A stretch of 64,000 nt of DNA from Thysanoteuthis rhombus (Eukaryota; Mollusca; Cephalopoda; Oegopsida; Thysanoteuthidae): contig OY735227.1 of the NCBI GenBank assembly GCA_963457665.1, positions 46,614,093 to 46,678,092 on the forward strand, in the 5' to 3' direction. The notes under the pieces are model-generated. The model was not told the DNA's origin. It saw only the letters and a program-made list of their open reading frames with translations, and searched no databases. Positions 54,331 to 64,000 of this stretch are shown piece by piece (positions within the stretch are counted from its first letter, which is position 1; each line of letters opens with the position of its first letter). The position numbers and the translations under genes were made by a program.

Positions 54331-57300
54331 AGCTATTTTTTGCTAATATTCAGTGACTGGATACTTTCCGGACATACTTAGTATTGCAGATTAAACTTCC
54401 AGATCATAAGCCAGAAGGTCTGGACAGGTGCCCCCCTCAGGGATATGAAATTCACTTTGATCTTTAGCGATGCTAATGGCGAATTGCCTTCACAGATGTC
54501 AATACATCTGTGGGTGTATGTTGTCCAGGGCTTCTCTAACGAGGGGTCGGCACCCCTCCGGGGATCACGTAAAGAATGTTGGAGAAATATTTGATAGTCT
54601 TTTTCGAAGAATAATTATGTAGCTAACGTATTTATTCCATCACAATACGAAAATGTACTCTTCCAGCTTATAGTAAAATGATTCATAGCTATTTACTCTT
54701 CTTTTTGATACATTTTAGTAATTCATTTTTTAAAATTAATTATTTTTCGTAATAAACACCGTGGAATATTTCCGCCGCTTTATTAGTTTATTTAGTGTTA
54801 AATTACGAATAGTACCTATTTCTTTCATAACAATGAATAAAGGGTCCCAAACAAAAATATGTAAGGGGAGGTCATGAATGAAAAAAGTTTGTGAAGCCCT
54901 GTTGCTGTCAATCATTTCCCAAGTATGATGTCAGTGATCAATTTTGTGATTAACGAGGCTTACACAAAGAGGATCACTGTGAGATGAAGTGCGCAGCATC
55001 TCTCTCATTACTCCATCTTGTACCAGTAAAACAACCTCAATATGGGGTAGGGGGATTCCGATCCATACCCATTTTCGACTAAAAAGTCGTGCAGCAATAA
55101 GTTATAACGCGCACACACCCCTGCTGTTCAAAAGTAGAGAGTTCTTAAGTTCGTCTGTCGAAGTCACTTTAAGTGAAGATACAATTATCATTAATTCATA
55201 CGGGAAATTCTGGGGGCGTTCCCAGGCCAAAAATCACATTTTCTAAGCCTACCAGATTTACACCCGTACGAATTCTCTTAGGTTTTTCTGATATCTTGAG
55301 AAAAAAACCCACAGATATATAAGCTTTCCCTGCGATCCGAAATGGTGTAAAGTGAAGAATCAATTATCAATAAAAAATTGAAATTTTTTTGAGTGTCCCC
55401 TGACCAAAAATACGGTCAGGATAGAATGTCATGCTGAGTCATCGGAGGTTGTGGTGGAGGGTACAAGAGACTGGGATGTAGAAGATGGAGGAAGAGAGTG
55501 TACGCTTTCTCTATAATGGCTCGCTGCTTGTTCTAAGCGCTGAACCCTATTTTTGCTTTTAGCCTTTTTTTCGAAAAAGCAAAAAAGTGGCATTAAGTGA
55601 ACTTGCAGAAAGTGGTTCATTATGTAAGTAGATTTAGGGCGCCTGCCGTGGAGTGATTTTAATCAAAATCCTTGTTTTTGCCTTTTTTTCTCGACCGATG
55701 CATTTCAAGATGAAAGTATTAAAATCACAACAGAGAAGAAGATGGATTTATTTGCAAATTTAGATATAAAATAATTTTGTCTCCTTTTTAAAAATATTAA
55801 TGGTTTAATGTAAAGATTTAAATAAATTTCGTAAAACTCAGAAAGTAAAAAAATGAACGAAAAATGTTTTGTCAGTTGGAAATGCATACAGAAATAATCA
55901 TATTGCTCACTCAGCCCACACACATATACACAAATACACACACACTCACGCACACACATACACCCATGCAAACACGATTAAAACATAAAAAGTAAACGAT
56001 TGTTGAAAGTTAAAGCAACGACCCCTCCAAAAAAACAACAAAAAACCCCTACCCCCCCCAGAAAACTGAAAAAACAAAACGTAAGAAATCATGTTTACCT
56101 CTGTCGTTAAAATAATTCAAACTTAAAAAATGGAATCATTTTCCTTTTTACGTTTTCCAAATCGTCGTGTAGTGCATGTGCATTGAAAAGATCGTTAATG
56201 GAAATCTCTTGGACTTACGGTTCATATAATCGATTGAAAAGAGATCTCCTTAATTGGCGATTGTTTTTGGTCGAGGTTTGCTTTGTTCATTGGTGCGATA
56301 AATGTCTCCATTGATTGGTTGAAAAAAGGCTGACATGAAGAGTTTAAATTTCTTTCAAGAAACATTAATAAATATTTGCATATGGGATATGACGCGTTTC
56401 AATTTTGCTTGGTATGAGATTAGTTTTGTGAAGATGTCTATAGATCAATGGTGGAAATGTTGTGTGTGGGGGGATTACTTGGTGGTACGGTGTATATATA
56501 CTTCTCAATTTCTTGGATTTTTGTATGTCCCAAAACGCACTCGAAATTAGCCATAAAAATACTCACGGTACATCGGAACCCCCACCTTCACCTTCGCTCA
56601 TCCCTAATGGTCCGATGTCACCCCGAACACGAATCCTAGATACAGCCTTACCATTTGCTTTGTTCTCAATCAATGCTATAGATGTATGTTTGTGTGTATG
56701 AACGAAATATTAATCAAGTTTTCTTTAGTATGGCATAAGGGGACAAGTATGGAGCACCTGGTTTGGATCAAATATAGTAACAGTCTGACCAGATAGATAT
56801 GATTCGCTGCTCATTTTTCTCCGACTGAAAACGAAATTCGGATGGAGCTGCTCCAAACACCGTTTTTCTTTTTGATGAGAAAATTAGAATCGAAAACCAG
56901 TCGGAATGGTCTCTGGTATCGTGAGCTTTTTCACTGCAAACCATATTCATATATAATGAAGTATCTAGAGAGTTTTTGGGGACAATTAAACTCCTTCTTG
57001 TTTGTTGCTCACCCGAGTGATGAATGGGTGAATAGTCTCTGTTCCCTCTCTGCAGACAATAGAACGTACCCCTCATGTGTGCATGGCGGGGTGGTGCGTA
57101 GGGAGATCCAGGGATGGGCAGTCGTCACAACCCCGCCTCTCGGCCTTGCAGATTTATGTTTACGATATTTAAAACGATGACACATCTAACCGAAGAATCA
57201 GTTTATTAAAACACACATGAGATATGATTCCAAAGGAATTCAGATAGGTAAGAAGATATTTCATTAGGAAATAACGCTTTTGGCAGGAATACACCAGATG

Positions 57301-58099
57301 AATATTCCACAAAACTTCATATACAACAAAAAGTACATTTAGATATTGTTCTAAAAATAGCCTCATTCGAGACACAAAGGCAGGAAAGAGAAAATTTTCT
57401 TTTCAGATATAATTAGTGTTAAGATTTTGATACAGACCATTCTAGATGACCATGAACCTTTCATCTCACACCACTACCTTTACTTTCAACTATGAGAAGG
57501 GGCGCGCTCGATCTTCGTCCAGTTCCCATTCTGCACTTTGCAGAATGTGGGCTGTTCCAACAACTTTAGGCAACAACCATTTCACTTACGTACGTACGCA
57601 TTCATACAAACCAACTCTTTCGGTCCTTTCTTCCTGCATACCCATACGGACATTCTTAACTACATAAAATCCACTTATATATATATTGAACTATTAATAG
57701 CATTGTTCTAACAAATAATAAAACTACTTTAAAAGCACACAATCTTCTTACTTCTTCCAATTACAATCGAATCATTATATTTTATATGCATTTCAATACA
57801 TACATCTTTGTTGATTCAAATCTTTGTTCTTTATCTTATTTCATTGCATGCATATTTCATCTGCATCCTTCTCAAGCTTTAAAACTTGCTTTTACTATTT
57901 TGATTTTACATCACTGACCGGTCAGCTACCTTCCTATTTTTACGCCTACAGCAATCAGGGAAAGAAAGGATCAAATATCTATTCTCTTCTCACATGTGTA
58001 TTGGTAGGAATGACAAGTATAGGTAAGAGACGCATAGGTGGAATGGACAATCAGCCAGGGCAGCCAAAGACACTGATGACTCACAGACATCACCATATC
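54331..58099. other. no gene identified
   Basis: Holds R4 copy B and short unassigned open frames (for example 56842-57180). A CGCGC-containing stretch at 57.45-57.66 kb next to the gypsy relic could be LTR-derived, but this is not shown. Confidence 0.45.
55308..55615 (+). repeat. dispersed repeat R4, copy B
   Basis: GAAATGGTGTAAAG, CATGCTGAGTCATCGGAGG, GGAAGAGAGTGTACGC, CTATTTTTGCTTTT, ACTTGCAGAAAGTGG. Collinear with copy A at 916-1203. Confidence 0.65.
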
Positions 58100-59420
58100 T
58101 AATATGTGCAGAGGTAGAATTAAGATCCAATTATTGTATCCTTCGCCAACTAAGGGGTCACACTGAGCGTCCCACAAATTGATGTAGAAGAACTGGTTTC
58201 AATGAGCAGGATTGAAGAGACATTCCTATTGATGTTCTTGGAGAAAATGAGATGCAGTTGTGTTTGTTGTAGTCGCCAGTATCGATCTGATGCAATGCAG
58301 TGTGATTTTGGTAAATTCTGAGATTTCAGTGCAAGTCAGATTGTTACACAAATGACCATTTTGTATCGTTCAACATGGGTATTGCCGTGGTTGATTGGCT
58401 GTCGACTTTGACTCATTCAAAGTGACGTTTAGCAGCTTCAAAATCAATTCAAACATTCGTCAAGTCCCGCTTTGTCTCTCTCCGCGATAGTAATGTCGTG
58501 TAGGTAAGGGATTGTGTTCTACCCCTCAACAACGACGTCCATCAGTCCCGAAAGCAGTCAATAATTTGTCATTACGACAGAATAACAGATCAAATGTTGA
58601 AAAAACACGATAGATTACCAGATTATTAGAAGGTTTCAATTTTCAGTAATCGATATACACCTCGTTCTGTATATAAGTTTAATGTCTTGGAATAATCCAC
58701 ACACATGTTTGAGTCGGTCAAGCTCATCCTTATAAATGATAACCTGTGTTCACCCGGGAGATGAACTCATCGTAAATCGAGTGCTGATCAGGGACACTAT
58801 ATCCATGAGATCTAGTAACTTGGTTTTACACTTGTAATATATCCACAGAGATTTTCAATTACTTACAAGCGGGGACTTTGATAATGTCAGTCCTTTATAG
58901 CAATACCTGCTTGACACACACTTTTGGCTGTAACACATTTATGAAATCATAGCCAATGTGATATACCATTCAGTAAGCTTGATTTTAAGTCTGAGTCTCT
59001 GAGCCAGCTTTATGGTCAATGAATTTGCCAAGACTAACAATCAATTAACGTTGAGGCTGTATGACCGTTTATCATCTCAGGAGTGGTAGAAACTAATAGA
59101 GTGGCGTCCATTTACGAATGCATCTCTGACTAGATCTTGGCAGTGCTGTTCTGCGGTCACATTCGCAAGCTGACAGTTTTTACTCAGCTTGAATAATTCC
59201 TGAAGGAATTCATCGATTGTTTCTGACGCTAGTTGTCGCCTTGTTGCTAGCAGGTGGCACGCAAAAATTGAGTTTTTTCCTGATGAACAATTCGTCTAAA
59301 ACATTTATGGCGGCGTCTTACGTTGCACATTCGGTCATGTATTCATTTATAGAAGCAGAAACATTTTTTGTCAAACAACGCAGTTTCTTGGGCGCATTTT
59401 CTGTGCATTAATCGATAAAA
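58100..59420 (-). mobile_element. degenerate Ty3/gypsy retrotransposon (gag and RT fragments)
   Basis: On the minus strand, 59390-59105 reads a gag-like region: INEYMTEC, LDELFIRKK, then FACHLLATRRQLASETIDEF, LSKNC and LVRDAFVNG, with one frameshift. Lower down are reverse transcriptase pieces in shifting frames: CVDYSKTLNLYTE (about 58710-58670), YRVFSTFDL (about 58617-58590) and YLHDITIAERDKAGLDE (about 58505-58455). The catalytic YLDD has become YLHD. The protease and linker region is unrecognisable. No LTR pair was identified. Confidence 0.82.
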
Positions 59421-59943
59421 GTTTGGAAATTTACCTGCCAATATTTGAATTATTTTTCAGACTCTAGTTTGGGGTAAATTCTAGTACAAGTTATTTTCCA
59501 TAAACAATGGTTTTATTTCACACAGATTAAAAGAGATTAACATAAAGATTGTCAAGTCTTGCATTCATTTATATTTAATGTGTATTCAGTTTGCACCATT
59601 CCATTAATACAAGTTTGATAAATGACAAAAAATTTTTGTCGGCCACAATTTCCCTGATCTCTGAGGATCCACGTAGTGAGACATGATGTCTAGCAGTCGA
59701 TATTCTTGCAACATGACCTGCACATTACATGGTTCTTAGCACTAGTGTTTTGGGTTGGCTCCATATTTAGGCGTGAGGTAAAGAAAATGATTTGCTATAA
59801 ACCTTCGATTAGGTCTATCGAATACGCCATCTAAATTTGGTTTGGCCATACCCATGCTTAGGGGGCGTTTATGACAAACACTTCCTGCTTTTATATACAG
59901 GTATATCTATCACGTTCAACTGGAGATGTGTATCCACGTATGT

Positions 59944-59947
59944 ACAC

Positions 59948-60001
<54 letters not shown>

Positions 60002-60010
60002 GTATATATA
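59944..60010. repeat. (CA)n(TA)n compound microsatellite
   Basis: CA run followed by a TA run with TATG interruptions. Confidence 0.95.
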
Positions 60011-60358
60011 ATTGTATGTGCGTGCGTGTATGCATGTGCTATCCCTATGCGTATAGTTCAGCGTGTCTCATGGGTAAATACCCATGATTGCATGTGTTTC
60101 CGTATTATGTGATTACATATCATTCGACCAATGCCCTCTCCGACCCTCCGCAGGTGTATATTGTCTCTGGTAATCTATGAATTATCCACATGGAAATACC
60201 TCGGCTCAGAAATTCCAAGATCCCCACAAAACCTTGACGATGTCCTTTGGGATTCATTCTGATTGGCTCAGTCATAAAACAGCAATAACAACCACCACTA
60301 AAGGACGAAAATAAAAGATTAACCCATTAACTACGGAACATAGCAAACGTCTTAGTTA

Positions 60359-60428
60359 GCCATTGCAAAATAGAAGACCCTGTCCATTGCGAGATAATCC
60401 ATTGCAAGTTATCCATTGCAAGATAAGA
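60359..60428 (+). repeat. short tandem repeat, ~15-25 bp unit
   Basis: CCATTGCAAAATAGA, CCATTGCGAGATAAT, CCATTGCAAGTTAT, CCATTGCAAGATAAG in a row. Confidence 0.75.
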
Positions 60429-60848
60429 GCTCTGACTCTCAGGTAGAACTGAGCTGTCATCAATTACAATAAAACAAATTCTATTGATTTAGCCGTAGAA
60501 CTGCAATGACGGAAATTCCCGTCGTATTATTATGGGTTGGGTGCCGAGCCGGTAACAGCACGGGGGAATGAATTCGGAGAACTGCGATCAAACTCTACTT
60601 GTGACAGTTTGTGTTCACTTCACAATAATGCCCCTGGGAAAGGTATGAATAAGTCTCCTTCAGATGAGGGTAAAATAGCGCAGGGTGAATTGAGTGACGC
60701 CATTCCGGGCGCTTGTCACCTCTAAGTCATTTTCACATGTCGCAAATAGGCCGAGTAAGTAGTAATGTGTATCCCAAGCAGGGGCAACCGATGTCATAGC
60801 CAGCGAAAGGGCACTTGCTTCTATGATAGTTAACAGGTTCAACATACA

Positions 60849-61030
60849 CCTGAAGATGGCCGAAGACTGCAGAATAGGGATCGAATAAACAAATATGGAG
60901 GTACTTTTCGAAATTTATTAATTGAGGAATTATAAGTATCATGCACTAATTTTCTCAGAGTAGTGCCTGAACTTGGTTGTTATAATCACAACGTTTCGGC
61001 CGCTGTACCTATCATCCTTCATCAGGTATC
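60849..61030. mobile_element. Penelope-like element fragment (inverted signature)
   Basis: A CCTGAAGATGGCCGAAGA stretch (from 60849) faces, on the opposite strand, CCTGATGAAGGATGATAG with GCGGCCGAAACGTTGTG (revcomp of 60983-61027). Paired CTGAAGAAGG and CGAAACG signatures are characteristic of Penelope-like element ends. No RT/GIY-YIG coding sequence is seen nearby. Confidence 0.45.
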
Positions 61031-61179
61031 AATTATTTGGAATTTAGAACTGAACTTTTTATTCAATGTATAGGGGTAGATTATTCTCATTTCGTTAGAT
61101 ATCTCGTAATCAGCCATTGTCCTTTCGTCAATTCGTCCTTTTGGTGTCGCTCATCTGCCCCTTCCACTGAACCAGAGTA

Positions 61180-61252
61180 TACCCAGGAATTGAACGCATG
61201 ACCACCAGGTTACTAGATACGCTTAACCAACGCTTTTATCCTCTAGGCCTTG
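61180..61252 (-). mobile_element. tRNA-derived SINE head
   Basis: The minus strand reads GGCCTAGAGGATAAAAGCG (A-box-like) and GCGTTCAATTCC (B box). Stems do not pair as in a true tRNA. It sits just upstream of the 5S-derived element. Confidence 0.5.
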
Positions 61253-61318
61253 TGTTCTGTAGTTTACTTTTTGGGGAGGTGTGCAGTGATCAGCTTCCAC
61301 TTTAAAATTTATAATTAG

Positions 61319-61550
61319 GTTACGGCCACCCAAGTTAAGCAACATCAAACCTGTTCAGTGCCTATATGGGTGACCAACTGGGTGTAGCAGATGTTGTAGG
61401 CAGCTGATGGTCACGTAGAAAGCCTCCCGTGGCGATCCCTTAACCCTCCTAGGAGGATACCAATCTCTACACAATGACCTATAACGCAAACCAAAAGCCC
61501 CTCCCCTTTCCCTGGAATCCTTTGACTGGCATGGCTGCAAACGATAATAA
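61319..61550 (+). mobile_element. 5S-rRNA-derived SINE (SINE3 type)
   Basis: 61319-61402 aligns along its length with the 3' two-thirds of 5S rRNA: TACGGCC, then AAGTTAAGCA (5S: AAGCTAAGCA), CCTGTTCAGTGCCTATATGG with GTGACC, CTGGGTG and TTGTAGGC. The 5S internal promoter boxes fall here. A ~140 bp body follows, ending in AATAAATAAATGGATG. The first ~40 nt of 5S after TACGGCC are missing, so it is not a working 5S gene. Confidence 0.7.
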
Positions 61551-62153
61551 ATAAATGGATGTATTAATAATTATTCTAGTATCTGTGTCTTCCTTTAGCC
61601 TCAGTGAATCTGTCTTAACAACCATTATTGACGCCTTATTAGCAAGCGACGACATCTAAAGGTGGCTCATTGTTTTCGTCGTATTAGTGAAGGCTGGCTA
61701 ATTAATTTGCAATTATTATTTATTGTTTCCCATCGAGTTAAATCGTAAAAAGAAAGGAAGAAAAAAAAATATCATGAATAATTCTTTTTTGGAACGTTCC
61801 CATTTTCTCGTCGAATGAGTTTGAGAATATTTTCGCTATTATTGAAGTCTTTGTATAAGACTTGATCTGTATAATCGACCATTTGAAATAAATCGCATCA
61901 CTGGTTCAGCAAGAATATTTCGGACAACAAATCGTTCTTTCGATTGGTTTACTGCCAGAGACAAGGACTGAACTGAGTTTCAACAAATTTCACAACTATT
62001 TGCAAAATTCTGCTCCTATCGATTTAAACATGTCATAGGATCCAGATATATATATATAATTTTATGTAGAAACTTATCTGAAAAGATTACCCGTCTTTAC
62101 ACGGTTAATATATCATTCAATTTAGACAGCGTAAATAGAATAAACAATTAAAG

Positions 62154-62231
62154 AAAGGAATCGAACCTACCACCGATAGGTATCCGCTTTAACGAAGCGA
62201 TGCACTTACCATTGTGCTAAACAGTCCATCG
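62154..62231 (-). mobile_element. tRNA-derived SINE head
   Basis: The minus strand reads TAGCACAATGGTAAGTGC (A box) and GGTTCGATTCC (perfect B box), with an anticodon-arm-like CGCTT/AAGCG pairing between them. The acceptor arms do not pair and U33 is replaced, so it is a tRNA-derived repeat and not a gene. Confidence 0.6.
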
Positions 62232-62319
62232 ATAAGGCAGAGGCAGAATAACTGCTTTCAACAAATTCTCATCTCGTTTATTCTCAGTCTTTTTCATCTC
62301 TTGCAACGCGACACAATGT

Positions 62320-62379
62320 ATTTAGGAAATGGATGTAAATTTATAATTCATTCTGTCTGACCAGAATGTCCATTTCTTA

Positions 62380-62449
<70 letters not shown>

Positions 62450-62570
62450 TATGTGTGTGTGTGTGTATAAATTGCCTAATATAATATTTGATATGATCTC
62501 CCGTTATTGTACGATGAATATAATAAAACGTAATTTATAATCATTCTGTCGGATCATACATCCATTCTTT
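62320..62570. repeat. (CA)n(TA)n(TG)n microsatellite with flanking repeated unit
   Basis: The CA, TA and TG runs at 62385-62467 are flanked by two copies of a unit with AATTTATAAT(T)CATTCTGTC and ATCCATTTCTT (about 62338-62378 and 62530-62570). Confidence 0.85.
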
Positions 62571-62764
62571 TAATAACTGAATATACTGAAAAAAATCTTC
62601 AGAAAAATATATAAACTGAAAAAAGTACACTATCTTTTGAATCAAAAAATGACACTAATTTGTTACACCTTTATTTATTAGTTTGTCTTAAAGTATAATT
62701 ACACAACTGACTATATTAAATACGACAGATATTTTTTTGTCGATTTAAGTTTTCCCTACATGTT

Positions 62765-63660
62765 CTCTAACCCAATTAGGCATGGACTCTGCAAGACCTC
62801 AAGAGGTTTCCTCTGAGATCTGGTTCCAGGACGTTAAGAGTTGGTCCTTTAACTGCTGCAGGTAACGCAGTGGAGGTTATGCTGAGTGAACATTTTATAA
62901 GTGCTCAATGTGAAAGTGACCTGGGAAGTTTGGTGAACATGAGAATTCAGAGAAGTCTTTTTCGTGTTCCAGGAACCACTCCGAACAACTTGTGCAGTGT
63001 GGTAGGGCGCACAGTCCTGCTAAAAGATGTCACTGTCATCGTAGAAGACGACACCTTTCACATGAATGTTAGCACTCAATGCTTCCCAGTGCTCAAAGTT
63101 GCTCATACCATCGCATAGCCTCCACCAGCCAATCGTTTACCCACAGTGTACCCTGCTGCAACCATTTCACCAGGTCAACGACGCATGCGTACTCCTCCTG
63201 TCTACCTTATTCAGGGGATAATGACTTTCATTCGACCAGGAAAACTTCTTCCGTTGTATAAGACCTAGTTCTGACGCTCGCGTGCTCATTGAAGACACTT
63301 TCGGTACTCTAACCGGTCTGTAGCTACGCAGCCCCATACGCGATAAGGATCAATGTCCTGTGTGTTGTGACGCGTTTCTTGCTTCACCTTGATTAGTGCT
63401 ATCTGCAATTTGTGTTCCAGTAACCCTTTAATCGGCTCGTACTTGGCAGGAAAGCCTCCACCCACTTCTCACACTGACAAGTCTTGGCCGCCCAATGCCT
63501 TGTTGGTGGTTGATGATTTCCCCTCCTCAGACAAATGTTGATCGCTACTCATCATAACTGAACGTGTTGTTTCGGAAATGCCCTGACCTAACAATTTCAC
63601 TTTTATGAAAGTCACTTAAATCTTCTCCTTATGTCCATAACTACGTCATTCAACATGAAG
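62765..63660 (-). mobile_element. Tc1/mariner transposase relic
   Basis: Read on the minus strand in several frames: RMGLRSYRPVRVPK, FSWSNESHYPLNKVD, a degraded glycine-rich stretch, then SEWFLEHEKDFSEF, PNFPG and IEHL, ending LAESMPNW. The order matches a Tc1 transposase from the second helix-turn-helix to the C terminus. Many stops and frameshifts. The terminal inverted repeats were not resolved. Confidence 0.82.
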
Positions 63661-63754
63661 TACTCAAGACCAGCTTACTTGCTAATATACCCTGATCCTG
63701 TGCAATAGCTCTATGTCTTGTCACATCACTGGTGATAATGTTTTGGCTCATCAA

Positions 63755-63762
<8 letters not shown>

Positions 63763-63830
<68 letters not shown>
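63763..63830. repeat. (TA)n microsatellite
   Basis: 68 bp of TA, preceded by a short TG run. Confidence 0.98.
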
Positions 63831-63834
<4 letters not shown>

Positions 63835-64000
63835 AGTCTGTTTGTATCTATCTGTTTCTAAAGACGTACCTAATGTTGTTTCTAAAGAGATACGCGAGTA
63901 TGTCTAGAAATGGCACAATGAGAAATTAATGTTTTATGCCTTTCAAATATTACAAATATCATTACTCAAGAACCTTTATTAATATCTGTCTATCAATCTA

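Noticed and set aside
61319-61402. Functional 5S rRNA gene
   Set aside because: The first ~40 nt after the start are missing and many positions differ; a repeat-like body follows.
62154-62231. tRNA gene on the minus strand
   Set aside because: A and B boxes are good, but acceptor arms do not pair and the anticodon loop lacks U33, so it is a tRNA-derived repeat.
62870-63118. 82-codon plus-strand open frame
   Set aside because: It is the antisense of a decayed Tc1 transposase read on the minus strand.
1-64000. CRISPR arrays, operons, bacterial terminators or phage modules
   Set aside because: The window has spliced animal genes and eukaryotic repeats; no spaced identical repeats of CRISPR type were seen.

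Overview
This is a 64 kb piece of an animal nuclear genome. It is AT-rich and intron-rich, full of microsatellites and degenerate transposable elements, and has no operons or bacterial-type signals. I read it as a lophotrochozoan, probably a mollusc. The grounds are the large introns, short GGGAGATAA-type dispersed repeats of a kind I associate with molluscan genomes, and the RTE, Penelope-like, Tc1/mariner and Ty3/gypsy relics. The organism call is inference.

Two real protein-coding genes can be assembled. (1) On the plus strand at 8681-25626, six exons with GT-AG junctions in phases 2,1,2,1,1 encode a 455-residue acyl-CoA thioesterase 8 (ACOT8/TesB family, double hotdog). Its catalytic Asp, Ser/Thr and Gln are in place. 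It has a long basic N-terminal extension with an Asn-rich tract and ends in Ser-Leu-Leu instead of a canonical peroxisomal PTS1. (2) On the minus strand at 34975-32352, two exons encode a 174-residue von Hippel-Lindau (VHL) protein. One exon holds the whole beta domain and the second holds the alpha domain with the elongin-C BC box. The join between them matches the human exon 2/exon 3 boundary. A 5' noncoding exon is possible near 39.8 kb. The genes converge, with about 6.7 kb between their stop codons. One enzyme works in fatty-acyl-CoA turnover and the other is the substrate receptor of the HIF-degrading ubiquitin ligase; I see no direct functional link.

Layout: 1-8.7 kb is intergenic, with foldback elements, an RTE LINE relic and two copies of a ~350 bp dispersed repeat (here called R1). 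8.7-25.6 kb is ACOT8, with a third R1 copy ending about 20 bp before exon 2. 25.6-32.35 kb is intergenic. 32.35-35.07 kb is VHL, with an inverted repeat just past its stop codon. 35-43 kb has SINE-like sequence and a possible promoter-like cluster. 43.2-45.5 kb has an R1 copy and a ~124-151 bp tandem array split by a possible solo LTR. 45.5-64 kb is dominated by repeats: a second RTE relic, Tc1 relics at about 49.6-50.1 and 62.7-63.6 kb, a mariner relic at 54.1-54.3 kb, a degenerate Ty3/gypsy element at 58.1-59.4 kb, a Penelope-like fragment at 60.8-61.0 kb, a 5S-rRNA-derived SINE at 61.3 kb, tRNA-derived SINEs and long (TA)n, (GA)n and (CA)n(TA)n(TG)n microsatellites.

I found no CRISPR array, operon or clearly new gene system. 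The points most worth a second look are the unusual ACOT8 termini, the VHL leader and its downstream hairpin, the cluster of foldback elements, the R1 family and the 5S-derived SINE. Homology calls come from reading translations by eye; no database search was run.
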